Below, piece by piece: positions 53,200 through 63,855 of a DNA stretch of 64,000 bases. Source of the DNA: G963676655 sp963676655 (GTDB taxonomy: Bacteria > Verrucomicrobiota > Lentisphaeria > Victivallales > Victivallaceae). Both the position numbers and the translations under genes were made by a program. The stretch lies in contig CAXXKX010000002.1 in assembly GCA_963676655.2 (NCBI GenBank), positions 682,001-746,000 of the forward strand, written 5' to 3'. Each line of letters begins with the position of its first letter. Position 1 is the stretch's first letter. Below the pieces are notes generated by a model. It ran no database searches. It was not told the DNA's origin and saw only the letters and a list, made by a program, of their open reading frames with translations.

Positions 53200-54530
53200 T
53201 GGAAAAGAAAAAAATAGACCTTTGTCCGGAAGCAATCGAATACCAGTCTGATGCTCTTGAACTTGAGGCTCGAAAACTGCCATGGTTCGGCCGGATGGGA
53301 ATTCCGTTGGCGCTGCTGATCTTTGTGGTCGCGATAATCTGGGCTAGTGTATGTAAAGTGGACATCATTGTTGAAGCTGATGGCAAACTGGTGTCATCTT
53401 CCCAGAATATCGTGATGAAACCGCTCGAACGCACGGTAATCAAACAAATCAATGTCAAGGTCGGGGATAATGTCAAAAAAGGCGACGTCCTGATAACCTT
53501 TGATCCGACGTTTAATCAGGCTGAAAAAGAGCGGCTGGAAGAAGATTTAAGTAGCTTGACCGCTCAGTTCCAGCGCTTGAAAGCGGAATTTACCGGCACC
53601 AAATATCCCAAAGGTAAAGCTGAAACTGAAGATGAAAAATGGCAGGCGGCTATTTTTCAGAAGCGACAAAAATTTTATCAGGAAAAACTCAAGTATTTTT
53701 CTCAAAACATAAAGCGGGTGGAAGCCGCGGTAACTACCACGAATGAAAGTTATGTCAAACAGCAGGACCGGTTGAAGACTTTGAAGCGGATTGAAGATAT
53801 GCTGGCCGGGCTGCATAAAAAGAACGCCGTGTCTTTGAAGCAGTTTCTGGAAACCCAGATTTCGCGTTTGCAGATGGAAGGTGAAGTTGATAACCTCAAG
53901 AACCGCAAACTTGAACTTGAACACGAACGCCTTTCCGCCGTGGCCAATAAAAACTCGTTTATCGAGGAATGGGATAAAACTGTTTCTGAGGAAATGGTCA
54001 AGGTGGAACGGGAAAAGACCAATGTTAAAAAGCAGTTGGAGAAGTCAATTCGGCTTAATTCATATGTTTACATTAAAGCTCCGTGTGATGCTGTGGTTCA
54101 TGAAATAGCGGCATTCTCGGAAGGTTCCGGGGTGCGCGAAGCCGAGCCGCTGATTACCCTGGTTCCGAACAAAGGTAAAATTGACGCGGAAGTTAATATC
54201 CTTCCCAAAGACATCGGCAAAGTCAAGGTTGGCGATTTTGCCCGGATCAAGCTTAATGCTTTTCCATTCCAGAAATACGGGACTTTGGACGGAAAGTTGA
54301 CCTTGACTTCGGAGAATACCTTCACCGAGCAGGGCGCAATGGGTCAGAAGAAGGCGGTTTACCACGGCCGGCTTACCGTCAGCGGTCAATTGGAGCATGT
54401 TCCGAAGGAGTTCCGGCTGATTCCCGGTATGGAACTGAAAGCTGAGATAAAGGTCGGCAAGCGCCGCATCATTGAATACATCATTCATCCTCTTATCAAG
54501 TCCCTGGACGAATCCATCCGCGAGCCCTGA
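53199..54530 (+). CDS. HlyD-family type I secretion membrane-fusion protein
   Basis: 443 residues. One N-terminal membrane segment (LALLIFVVAIIWAS), a split lipoyl/biotinyl-like motif (VKPLERTVIKQINVKVGDNV, then KKGDVLITFDP), a long coiled coil (about 105-290) and a C-terminal beta-barrel. The end, YIIHPLIKSLDESIREP, is the classical HlyD finish. It bridges the ABC transporter to an outer-membrane TolC-type channel; no TolC gene is in the window, so that part must lie elsewhere. The start overlaps the ABC stop. The closest cargo candidates are the flanking giants. Confidence 0.95.
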   Translation: MEKKKIDLCPEAIEYQSDALELEARKLPWFGRMGIPLALLIFVVAIIWASVCKVDIIVEADGKLVSSSQNIVMKPLERTVIKQINVKVGDNVKKGDVLITFDPTFNQAEKERLEEDLSSLTAQFQRLKAEFTGTKYPKGKAETEDEKWQAAIFQKRQKFYQEKLKYFSQNIKRVEAAVTTTNESYVKQQDRLKTLKRIEDMLAGLHKKNAVSLKQFLETQISRLQMEGEVDNLKNRKLELEHERLSAVANKNSFIEEWDKTVSEEMVKVEREKTNVKKQLEKSIRLNSYVYIKAPCDAVVHEIAAFSEGSGVREAEPLITLVPNKGKIDAEVNILPKDIGKVKVGDFARIKLNAFPFQKYGTLDGKLTLTSENTFTEQGAMGQKKAVYHGRLTVSGQLEHVPKEFRLIPGMELKAEIKVGKRRIIEYIIHPLIKSLDESIREP

Positions 54531-54699
54531 TTGGTTTTTCTATTCGTGGACTTGATTTTCTAATATATTCACGACACGACACAGTGCTATATTTGTTGTT
54601 CTATTATATTTGCAATAAACAGAGGAAATCCTTTCTTGGTTTATATGGTTTATGTCTAAATGTCTGGATAGAAAAGACTTGTTTTTTTATTGTTTTTGC

Positions 54700-54728
54700 T
54701 TGACATCTCCAGGGAATGCACGTAAAAT
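54700..54728 (+). promoter_or_regulatory. Sigma-70 promoter for the glycosyltransferase-adhesin pair
   Basis: TTGACA at 54700-54705, 17-bp spacer, TAAAAT at 54723-54728. Predicted leader about 55 nt before the TTG start. Confidence 0.65.
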
Positions 54729-54790
54729 ATTACTATTACTGATAATAATATTTAGGTGAAATTTATATATACATTACAGGAGGGGAAGTC

Positions 54791-56095
54791 TTGGATTCCA
54801 ACAATATTTATGTTATGCCGGAGTCGCTTAATAATGATTCATTTGCAGTTACTCCGGACCCCATAACCGTAGGCCCGGAAAACGCTCCGGAGGCAGCGGC
54901 TCCCCAGGAACCGGTTCAGCCCCCAATCTATGGTAATATCCCCGAACTTCCGACTCAGGAAGCAATAGAGGGAATTCGTTTTGACTTTAACGACGGCATC
55001 CGCGTCAAGTTCCCTAAGGGAGGATATCGCATCTGTTTTTCAGATATTGAAACCGGAACCATTCTCTATAATGCTGACATTAATCAGGAAGCAATGGTTA
55101 CCAGTGTCAAGAAATTTTATATCAAATTTCGACTTCAGTTATTTCGCAAAGATGGTTCTGAACCGATTTTTGAGCATGACTACGATGCCAAAGACAAGGA
55201 AGTAATGATTCAACTGCCGGTTGGCACTATCGGCGACTCGATTGGCTGGTTTTCCTATGTCGAGCGTTTTCAGCAAAAACACGATTGTAAAGTAATCTGT
55301 GTTATGACGCCGTGGATAGCCGATCTGGTCCGCGACCAGTATCCCGATATAACCTTTATCAACAAAGAAGATACGCTGCGATACTCCCCATACGCCTGTT
55401 ACTATATGGGACTGTTTTTTCAGGGCAACGTCGATAATCAGCCGATTGATTTTCGTTATATTGGCCTGCACCGTACGGCCGGTTATATTCTTGGCGTTGA
55501 TCCATCCGATCTGCCGCCGCGTTTTGATCTCAGCGCTCCGCGCCAAATCAAAGAACCTTATGTCTGCATCGCGGTGCAAAGCAGTACCCAGGCTAAATAC
55601 TGGAACAACCCGGTCGGCTGGATTGAAACGGTCAAATTCCTGAAGAACAGCGGTTATCGTGTGTTGTGCATCGATAAAGCTCCGGTTAACGGCTGCGGCA
55701 TTAACTGGAATCACATCCCGAACGGAGCCGAAGATTTTACCGGCGATATCCCCTTGCAGGAACGGGTTAATCTGATCAAGGATGCCGATTTCTTCATCGG
55801 GTTGTCCAGCGGTCTGGCCTGGATTGCCTGGTGCTGCAAGGTCCCGGTCGTTATGATCAGCGGATTCACCCATCCGACCAACGAATTTGAAACGCCTTAC
55901 CGGGTCATTAATTATCACGCCTGTCACAGCTGTTGGAACGATATGCGCTGCGACTTCGATCATTTCGATTTTCTCTGGTGTCCTCGTCATAAAAACACTG
56001 AACGCCAGTTTGAATGTTCAAGGCTGATTTCCGTCAACCATGTAATTGATACAATCGAAAAGATTCCGGTTTTCAAGGAACATGAGAAAAATTAA
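54791..56095 (+). CDS. Autotransporter strand-loop-strand O-heptosyltransferase (Aah/TibC-like, BAHT)
   Basis: 434 residues. TTG start with GGAGGGG about six bases upstream; the next ATG (54815) is too far from it. This GT9-like cytoplasmic enzyme transfers ADP-heptose to Ser/Thr of AIDA-type repeats. The C-terminal region shows the donor-binding FFIGLSSGLAWIAW stretch and GFTHPTNEF. It also has a cysteine cluster, Cys378-x2-Cys381-x15-Cys397-x11-Cys409 plus Cys387, matching the iron-finger known from TibC. A proline-rich 60-residue N-terminal extension is unusual. It lies 52 bp before the strand-loop-strand giant at 56148, so substrate and modifier are probably co-transcribed. The donor being heptose is inferred from the family. 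Confidence 0.9.
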   Translation: MDSNNIYVMPESLNNDSFAVTPDPITVGPENAPEAAAPQEPVQPPIYGNIPELPTQEAIEGIRFDFNDGIRVKFPKGGYRICFSDIETGTILYNADINQEAMVTSVKKFYIKFRLQLFRKDGSEPIFEHDYDAKDKEVMIQLPVGTIGDSIGWFSYVERFQQKHDCKVICVMTPWIADLVRDQYPDITFINKEDTLRYSPYACYYMGLFFQGNVDNQPIDFRYIGLHRTAGYILGVDPSDLPPRFDLSAPRQIKEPYVCIAVQSSTQAKYWNNPVGWIETVKFLKNSGYRVLCIDKAPVNGCGINWNHIPNGAEDFTGDIPLQERVNLIKDADFFIGLSSGLAWIAWCCKVPVVMISGFTHPTNEFETPYRVINYHACHSCWNDMRCDFDHFDFLWCPRHKNTERQFECSRLISVNHVIDTIEKIPVFKEHEKN

Positions 56096-56147
56096 GTCTA
56101 AAATTATGAAATGTTAATTATGATATATAATCTGGAGGTATAAGAAA

Positions 56148-59100
56148 ATGGCTTTGTTTACTTCATCAGTCAGTTCGGGTATGATTGTTACCGCTGAATT
56201 AGTTTCCGGGGGAACCCAGACCGTTTACAATGGCGGTTCCACATATCTTATTTCTGTGAGCAGTGGAGTTCAGGTTGTCAGTTCCGGCGGCAGTACAAGC
56301 ATGACAGCGGTTGTAACTGACGGCACCCAAATAGTCTCAAATGGCGGTACAGCAAACAGCACCACGATTCATAATGACGGATTAATGATCGTTTCGAGCG
56401 GCGGTTTTGCCAGCAGTGCCACGATTAAGTATGGTGGAGAAGTAAATGTCTTGGCCGGGACCGTGGATTATACAAAAGTTGAGGATGGTGGAAGTATAAA
56501 TATTTTCAGTGGTGGGACTGCTGAAAATACTGTGATTGATTCATCCGGAGTCATGAATATTTCAAATGGCGGTATGGCTGATTATACAATTGTCAGTGGT
56601 GTTTTTGCCAAATTATATGTAAATTCAGGTGGCGTTGCAAATAATACTTCTGTACATAGTGCTACAATGTATATTTCCAGCGGTGCTACTGCCAGCAATG
56701 TTACAATTGATGATGCTTCCGGCTATGTATATAGTGGAGGTCAAGTAACTGCTGTTACTATTTCCAATTATGGGGGATTTCATGTTAATGGCGGCGGTAC
56801 GGCAAGTAGTATTATGATTCAGAGTTCCGCTGATTTGTATGTGTCCAGTGGTGGAGTGGTTAACCAAACTACCATCAATAGCAGAGGAGAAATGTATGTT
56901 TCCCGCAATGGTATCGTTAACGATACTCTAATCAAATTCCGTGGATTAATGGATTTATGTGGTGAAACTCAAACCGATGTAGTAATCCAGAATGAGGGTG
57001 GATTTTTCTATGGACATACTGATGATACAGTTACAAACGGTTCAAATTGCAATGGGGCCTTTTATATTAGCAATGGTATCGCATCCAATGTTATTGGCGG
57101 GCTAAGCGTTTCATCCGGACATATTGCTTATAACACAACAGCTTTAGTCAACATGCATGTATATGAAGATGGGACTGTCAGTAATACGATAATTAACTCC
57201 AGCGGCGGCGTGAATGTTTATGGCGGAACTGCAATTGATACCATGATCAATTCTGGCGGGTCGATGTACGTAGCTACTTCTGGGAAAATAGATAATACCA
57301 TAGTGAATAATGGTGGAACCCTGGAGGTATATGGAACAGCGACCAGTAATACTATTAATTCTAACGGATATTTTGAAGTTTTGGGTCATGCTGATGAAAC
57401 GATCGTAAACAATGGCGGGGAAATGTGTATTTATAGAGGATCCGTCAGTAATACCACGATAAATTCCGGTGGAGAGTTGTTTGTATCTTTCGGATCAGCA
57501 ACAGATAATACACTTGAGTCCGGTGGAAAAATAGTAGCTGGGAGTGAGTCTTTTGTCTTCGGTGTTGTTCAAGCGAACGGCGGGGTATTCATGGGGGATA
57601 CCAGAGCAACGGTTCTAAACGGGTCGAATGCGAACGGTATTTTTTTTATAAATAATGGAATTGCCTCCGGAATCATTGGAGGGGTTAATGTATATTCCGG
57701 ACATTCCGCTGTGAATATATCTGCGACCGATACAATGAAGGTAAGCAGCGGGGGATCGTTGATTGATGCAACAGTAGAATCCGGTGGGCAGGTTTATGTA
57801 TCTGGAACTGCTGCTGGTACGACAGTGAATTCTGGCGGTTATGTGAGCATTGCTTATACCGGACAGTCTGTTGACACCATAATTAATTCCGGCGGATATG
57901 TGGAAGCTAATTATTCCGGACAAACCATTAGTACGACAATTAATTCAGCAGGTTTGTTGTGTGTTTCCAGTCGAAGTATCGCTGACTCTACTACCATCAA
58001 CGATGGAGGGGAAATGATTGTATTTAGCAGTGGGAGTGCTGACAATACTGCCATTCAATCCGGCGGGAGATTGTATGTTTCCAGCTATGCTTCCGTCAGT
58101 GGCGTTACTCAGGTCGACGGTGGAGTTTTTTATGGGATGACCAATGCAACAGTGCTCAATGGCTCAAACGCCAGCGGTTCATTTTATATCAGCAGCGGGG
58201 TTGCTTCCAATATTATTGGCGGTTTAAATGTTTACTATAGGCATTCAGCCTTGGATACGACTCTGGTGACCAGCATGTATGTTAGTTCCGGCGGTTATGC
58301 CGATGGTGTAACTCAACTTGATGGGGGAATTTTCTATGGTAACACCGGCGCAACAGTGCTCAATGGTTCTAATACCAAAGGTTTATTTCATATCAGCAGC
58401 AGAGTGGCCTCTAATATTATTGGAGGTATAGATGTCGCTTACAATGGATCGGCATTAGATACAACGGTTGTAACCAGCATGTATGTCAGTTCCGGCGGTT
58501 ATGCAAATGGCGTTACCCAGATTGACGGCGGAATTTTCCATGGAAATACCAGGGCAACTGTCCTCAACGGTTCAAATACTAAAGGTGCTTTTTATATAAG
58601 TAGCGGAGTTGCTTCAAATATCATCGGCGGCGTTGATGTTTCTTCCGGCCATTCCGCTCTGAATACTACCGTGCTTGAGTCAATGTATGTTGCTTCCGGC
58701 GGATTTGCGCAAAATACCATGATTAGTTCCGGCGGAAATATGACTATATCCCGTGGTGAAGCTGTCAGTACTACAATTGGTTCCGGTGGGAGAATGAGCA
58801 TACTGAATGGTTCTGGAACTGATATAAATCAGGTTGACGGAGGAATTTTCTATGCGTATACCAGTGCAACCGTACTTAACGGATCAAACGCCAATGGTTC
58901 GTTCTATATCAGCAATGGAGTTGCGTCTAATATTATTGGCGGACTCGTTGTTTCCAGAGGTCATTCGGCCCTTGATACCACTGTGCTGACCAGTATGTAT
59001 GTAAATTCCAGTGGTTATGCGTTGAATACGGTTACCGATTCCGGCGGAATATTATGGGTGAATAGCGGTGGAACCGCTTCTAATAATACAATAAATTCCG

Positions 59101-62100
59101 GCGGCTCGATGTTCGTTTCTCTCGGCGGCAGAATATCTGGCGAGCTGAACGTAAATGGCGGTTGCGTAAGCACTTTTTATCCCTCGATTTATACAAATGT
59201 AATGTCCGGGAGCGATGATACCATTAACCTGCTTGGAGACGCGGATTTAAGCAGCGCGACATTTGAGCTTTCCGGGGGCGGAGACGTCAATATCGCCGGG
59301 ACCAATAATACTTTGTATGATATGACAATAAGCAATGGGGGGATGCTCAATTTCGATATCTCCGGATTTTCAGTTCCAAATACCGAATATATGCTGAACA
59401 GCATTGATGTCGTGACATCCGATGCATATGCCATTACCATTGATTCAGAACAGAGCAATGGGCAATATTTGTTGGCTGATGTTGCAAAATACTTTAATTC
59501 CACTGTGAGCATCTATAGTGATGATACTCTGGTCGGCAGCCTTACTTTGGATGACGTTTATCATACCGATGATCAGACCTACTCCCTGGACCTCGAAAAT
59601 TATAGTTTGGTGCTGAATGTCAGCAGCTACATCCCAGACGATATTGCGCCTTCTGTTCCGGATGGCTTGGTCGATACTGTTAATTTATCAGATGTCGCCC
59701 TGGACTGGAACGATTCTACCGACGACTATTCGGGGATTAAGGGGTATATAGTTGAGTATTCGGTTAATTCCGACTTTACCAATGCAGTATCAATACTTGT
59801 TACACCCAGTGAACTTGACCTTAGCGGCTTGGCCGATGGTACTTGGTATTGGCGCGTTAAGGCGGTGGATAATGCTGGCAATGAAAGCGCCTGGAGCTAT
59901 TCAGAATCTTTTTACACTGCATCGAATCCGGATATTGATCCCCCGAGTGTTCCGGATGGATTGGTTGATTCTGTAACCCTGTCGGATGTTGCTTTGGATT
60001 GGAATGATTCAACCGATGATGCTTCCGGCGTCAAAGAATATGTTGTTGAGTATTCGGTTGACTCAGATTTTACCGGCGCGATATCTCAAACAGTGACCAC
60101 CAGCGAACTTGATCTCAGCGGTTTGGCTGACGGTACGTGGTATTGGCGCGTCAAGGCGGTAGATAATGTCGGTAATGAAAGCGCCTGGAGCGATGTGGAC
60201 ACTTACACTATATATACAATCGATATTGTTGCCCCGGAAGTCCCTGACGGGTTGGTAAGTAACGTTGATGCTGAAAATGCTGCGTTGGATTGGAACGATG
60301 CAAACGACGACTTGTCCGGCGTAAAAGAGTATGTCGTTGAATATTCCCTTAATGCCGATTTTACCGGTGCCTCATCCCAAATTACTGCTTCAAGCGAACT
60401 TGATTTAAGTGATTTGGCTGATGGCACCTGGTATTGGCGGGTTAAAACAATTGACAACGCCGATAATGAAAGTGCATGGAGTGCTGCTGACTCATACACG
60501 ATATATACAATTGATATTGTCGCGCCGGAAATTCCGACTGATTTAACCAGTGAGGTTGTCTCTGATAATGTGACTTTGGATTGGGCGGACGCTACGGATG
60601 ATTTGTCCGGGGTAAAAGAATACCTGGTTGAATATTCCTTGAATTCTGACTTTTCAGAAGCATTGTCACAAACCGTTAACTCCAGTGAAACAGCCATTTA
60701 TGAATTGTCGAACGGCACTTGGTATTGGCGCGTAAAAACGGTTGACAATGTAGGAAATGAAAGCGATTGGAGCTCAGATCAATCATTCTATATTCCGGTT
60801 GTTGACAAGACTGGTCCGAGTACACCGGTTGATTTGGTCCAGGATGTTGAAGGTGACAGTGTCGCTTTGGACTGGGCGGATTCCACTGATGATTTATCCG
60901 GGGTAAATAAATATATTGTTGAATATTCTTCCAGTGTAGCTTTTGATAACGCGGAAACGATAACTGTTTATTCCAGTAATCTGGTCCTGGCTGGATTAAT
61001 GGATAATATTTGGCATTGGCGGGTAAAGGCGGTAGATAATGATAGCAATGAAGGCAATTGGAGCAGTATTAGTACTTTTGTTATATCTACAGCAGATAAC
61101 ACTCCTCCAAGTATTCCAGGCGGCTTGTCTGACGCGGTTAATTATATGAGTGTTCATTTGGATTGGACTGATTCCATTGACAGTCAATCCGATGTTACAG
61201 GTTATATTGTCGAGTATTCGACAAGTTCAGCCTTTGTTAATTCACAATATCAAACCGTTTCCAACAGTGAACTTGACTTGAATTACCTTGCAGCCGATAC
61301 CTGGTATTGGCGGGTTACGGCAGTTGATAGTGCCGGTAATGAAAGTAGTTGGAGTAATGTTGAATCATTTGTTATTGCCAATGAGGATATCGCTGCCCCT
61401 GAAGCACCGGATGACTTGGTCTCCGATGTCATTACCGGGAATGTCCTCTTGGACTGGAGTGATTCTACTGACGATGAAACCGGAGTCAAAGAATATATTT
61501 TCGGATATTCTACCCGGGAAAATTTTGCCGGCGCCAGTTATCAGGTTGTGGCTTCGAGCGAGATTACTTTGACTGATTTGCTTGATGGGGTTTATTTCTG
61601 GCGGGTCAGGTCCGCCGATTACAATGGCAATTTATCTGATTGGAGCTCTGTCGGCTCTTTTAGTGTAGATTTGACCGCGCCGGATTCCCCGTCTCAGCTG
61701 AGTTTTATTATTGACGATGATGATGTTACATTTAACTGGAGTGATTCGTTTGATAATATGTCAGGAGTATCCGGATATATTATTGAGTACGGTTTCAGAG
61801 CTGATTTCAATGATGCGATTATAAGTTCAACTTCAGAGAGCGCTTGTAATCTTTGGGATTTGGTTGACGGCTCCTATCATTGGCGCGTGAAAGCAGTTGA
61901 CAATAGCGGGAATGAAACAGCTTGGGTGCTGGGCGAAGATATCGTTATTGATAATTCGGCGCCTGCGATTCCTACTGGCGTTGCCATAATTGAAAATGCC
62001 GGTACCACTTTGCTCGACTGGAATGATTCGAGTGATAATCTTACCGGGGTAAAGGAATATGTTGTTGAATACGCAACCAATGCCCTCTTCAGCAATGCGA

Positions 62101-63245
62101 CAAGTTATGTTACCTACGGCAGTGAAATGCTTGTAAACAGCCTGCCGGATGGCAGTAACTTTTTCCGGGTCAAGGCGGTTGATAATAACGGCAACGAATC
62201 CGCCTGGAGTGAAGCAGTTGAACTATTGGTTGATCAATCCTCACCTGAAACTCCTGCCGGCTTGAAGTCTGTAAGTAATGGATGCGACATATTTCTTGAC
62301 TGGCAAAATTCCACGGACAGTTTATCCGGAGTAAAAGAATATCTGGTTCAGGTCTCCTCTGATGCAGACTTTCTTGATGCTGCTTCATTTGTTGTATCTG
62401 AAAGTTACCTTGACTTGACGGATCAATTATACGGGACTTATTATTGGAGGGCCAGGGCGATAGATGACGAGGGAAATGAGAGCGCATGGACAGACGTTGA
62501 GAGTTTCTCAACTGGCGACACTGCCGGAAACCGGTTTAGTCAGGCAAGGGAAATCGTGTGCGATTCCAGTTTTGTATATGAGGAATACGTTGGAAAACGT
62601 GATGGGTACGACTATTATCAGTTTGACGCGGAGAACGCCGGAACATTCGATTTTGCATTAGTTGGTCTTTCCGCTAAAGTAAGAATGTGTTTATATGAGC
62701 AAGTCGGCGGGACGTATAAAAAAGTAAAAGGAATTAAGTCGAAAAATGCATCTTACATCGCTATGAATAATATTCTGTTGGATGGCGGAATATATTATCT
62801 TGAGATCATGTCAGAGGATGGAGGCGCTGGAAGATACAATACCGATTACTCGCTTGAAATTAATACATCCTATTTACCTGAGGCAACCGCAAATAATACC
62901 TGGCGCAGGGCTGTTGAGATAACTCCGGATGTACAGGTAGAAGGCTATGTCGGATTCGGAGATGCCAGCGACTTCTATAAATTTGAGGTTGACAGTTTAA
63001 CTTCATTCGATATCGATTTGACCGGAAGTGGCAAAAATGCGAAACTCAATGTATATGAGTGGAACGAAGCCAAAGGAAAACTCAAGAAATTGAAGAGCGC
63101 CAAGCTTAAATACGGCGAAGCCAGTCTTGATAATCTCAGCCTTGATGCCGGCCTTTATTATGTCGAAGTCTTATCCGCCGACAAAGGTAAAGGTAAAAAG
63201 AACACTGAATATGAACTGGATATTACCCAAAATGGAGTGTTTTGA
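56148..63245 (+). CDS. Giant strand-loop-strand adhesin with 10 Fn3 and 2 PPC domains
   Basis: 2365 residues, no Sec signal; GGAGGT eight bases before ATG. Residues about 1-1020 are strand-loop-strand repeats, the longest stretch in the window. Within them a block of about 70-90 residues (TVLNGSNANGSFYISNGVAS followed by NIIGG) recurs at least six times. A beta linker precedes ten Fn3-like domains and two PPC-like domains. Fn3 domains 5-10 match 3-8 of the protease giant at 16696 in the same order (for example NYMSVHLDW and DLWDLV-type segments), pointing to segmental duplication or gene conversion. The C-terminus is a variant, KGKKNTEYELDITQNGVF. It is directly downstream of the heptosyltransferase and is its most likely substrate. 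Confidence 0.92.
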   Translation: MALFTSSVSSGMIVTAELVSGGTQTVYNGGSTYLISVSSGVQVVSSGGSTSMTAVVTDGTQIVSNGGTANSTTIHNDGLMIVSSGGFASSATIKYGGEVNVLAGTVDYTKVEDGGSINIFSGGTAENTVIDSSGVMNISNGGMADYTIVSGVFAKLYVNSGGVANNTSVHSATMYISSGATASNVTIDDASGYVYSGGQVTAVTISNYGGFHVNGGGTASSIMIQSSADLYVSSGGVVNQTTINSRGEMYVSRNGIVNDTLIKFRGLMDLCGETQTDVVIQNEGGFFYGHTDDTVTNGSNCNGAFYISNGIASNVIGGLSVSSGHIAYNTTALVNMHVYEDGTVSNTIINSSGGVNVYGGTAIDTMINSGGSMYVATSGKIDNTIVNNGGTLEVYGTATSNTINSNGYFEVLGHADETIVNNGGEMCIYRGSVSNTTINSGGELFVSFGSATDNTLESGGKIVAGSESFVFGVVQANGGVFMGDTRATVLNGSNANGIFFINNGIASGIIGGVNVYSGHSAVNISATDTMKVSSGGSLIDATVESGGQVYVSGTAAGTTVNSGGYVSIAYTGQSVDTIINSGGYVEANYSGQTISTTINSAGLLCVSSRSIADSTTINDGGEMIVFSSGSADNTAIQSGGRLYVSSYASVSGVTQVDGGVFYGMTNATVLNGSNASGSFYISSGVASNIIGGLNVYYRHSALDTTLVTSMYVSSGGYADGVTQLDGGIFYGNTGATVLNGSNTKGLFHISSRVASNIIGGIDVAYNGSALDTTVVTSMYVSSGGYANGVTQIDGGIFHGNTRATVLNGSNTKGAFYISSGVASNIIGGVDVSSGHSALNTTVLESMYVASGGFAQNTMISSGGNMTISRGEAVSTTIGSGGRMSILNGSGTDINQVDGGIFYAYTSATVLNGSNANGSFYISNGVASNIIGGLVVSRGHSALDTTVLTSMYVNSSGYALNTVTDSGGILWVNSGGTASNNTINSGGSMFVSLGGRISGELNVNGGCVSTFYPSIYTNVMSGSDDTINLLGDADLSSATFELSGGGDVNIAGTNNTLYDMTISNGGMLNFDISGFSVPNTEYMLNSIDVVTSDAYAITIDSEQSNGQYLLADVAKYFNSTVSIYSDDTLVGSLTLDDVYHTDDQTYSLDLENYSLVLNVSSYIPDDIAPSVPDGLVDTVNLSDVALDWNDSTDDYSGIKGYIVEYSVNSDFTNAVSILVTPSELDLSGLADGTWYWRVKAVDNAGNESAWSYSESFYTASNPDIDPPSVPDGLVDSVTLSDVALDWNDSTDDASGVKEYVVEYSVDSDFTGAISQTVTTSELDLSGLADGTWYWRVKAVDNVGNESAWSDVDTYTIYTIDIVAPEVPDGLVSNVDAENAALDWNDANDDLSGVKEYVVEYSLNADFTGASSQITASSELDLSDLADGTWYWRVKTIDNADNESAWSAADSYTIYTIDIVAPEIPTDLTSEVVSDNVTLDWADATDDLSGVKEYLVEYSLNSDFSEALSQTVNSSETAIYELSNGTWYWRVKTVDNVGNESDWSSDQSFYIPVVDKTGPSTPVDLVQDVEGDSVALDWADSTDDLSGVNKYIVEYSSSVAFDNAETITVYSSNLVLAGLMDNIWHWRVKAVDNDSNEGNWSSISTFVISTADNTPPSIPGGLSDAVNYMSVHLDWTDSIDSQSDVTGYIVEYSTSSAFVNSQYQTVSNSELDLNYLAADTWYWRVTAVDSAGNESSWSNVESFVIANEDIAAPEAPDDLVSDVITGNVLLDWSDSTDDETGVKEYIFGYSTRENFAGASYQVVASSEITLTDLLDGVYFWRVRSADYNGNLSDWSSVGSFSVDLTAPDSPSQLSFIIDDDDVTFNWSDSFDNMSGVSGYIIEYGFRADFNDAIISSTSESACNLWDLVDGSYHWRVKAVDNSGNETAWVLGEDIVIDNSAPAIPTGVAIIENAGTTLLDWNDSSDNLTGVKEYVVEYATNALFSNATSYVTYGSEMLVNSLPDGSNFFRVKAVDNNGNESAWSEAVELLVDQSSPETPAGLKSVSNGCDIFLDWQNSTDSLSGVKEYLVQVSSDADFLDAASFVVSESYLDLTDQLYGTYYWRARAIDDEGNESAWTDVESFSTGDTAGNRFSQAREIVCDSSFVYEEYVGKRDGYDYYQFDAENAGTFDFALVGLSAKVRMCLYEQVGGTYKKVKGIKSKNASYIAMNNILLDGGIYYLEIMSEDGGAGRYNTDYSLEINTSYLPEATANNTWRRAVEITPDVQVEGYVGFGDASDFYKFEVDSLTSFDIDLTGSGKNAKLNVYEWNEAKGKLKKLKSAKLKYGEASLDNLSLDAGLYYVEVLSADKGKGKKNTEYELDITQNGVF

Positions 63246-63855
63246 CTGACCGGTGAAACTTGCTTGTAAGACTGATTTTTTTTAAAATTATTATTTATTT
63301 ACAAAGACATTAGAGATTTTATGAAATTTTTAATGTCTTATACTTGCTGCGTGTTCTTCTTTGCACTAATAATTTTACGTTCTGAATGATTTAAATTTAT
63401 TTCTCGTATACACTTTGTTTGAAAATTGTTTTAATTTTCTTTTTTTCTTGACATATTTATATTCGACATGTAGGGTATAATGTGTATGTGTAGGATTATC
63501 AGGTGTTTATAGTGAATTTAAATAAATGCTTGAGATCTCGGGGGTATTTATGTGCTTTCAACACAATATCAATCTTTACCTCATTTGAATTGAATGATCT
63601 GGTCTTTAATGGCTAACGGTATTGTATATTGTTTTGTTGATTGACGAATCTTTTGCTTGTAAGTGTGCAATAAAAAGCGATTTATTTTAGGAGTGAACTG
63701 TAAATATTTTTAAAATATCTATTTTTTTACACGTTAGATTCATATACTCACTACGAATAACAATTAAATGATTTTGACAGGTTTTAATTAAACAATAAAT
63801 AGAAAGCATATATGAAAATATAGTTTGAATATCGAATAAATAAGCGAGGGGAAAA
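63246..63855. other. Intergenic region upstream of the last adhesin
   Basis: About 610 bp, very AT-rich, no supported gene. TTGACA (63448-63453) and a perfect TATAAT (63476-63481) are both present but 22 bp apart, too far for a standard promoter. Confidence 0.4.

Noticed and set aside
16696..63245. RTX toxins or type V autotransporters
   Set aside because: No GGxGxDxxx nonapeptide arrays and no C-terminal beta-barrel are present in any of the giants.
63448..63481. TTGACA...TATAAT promoter before the last adhesin
   Set aside because: Both hexamers are consensus, but the 22-bp spacer is too long for a normal sigma-70 promoter.
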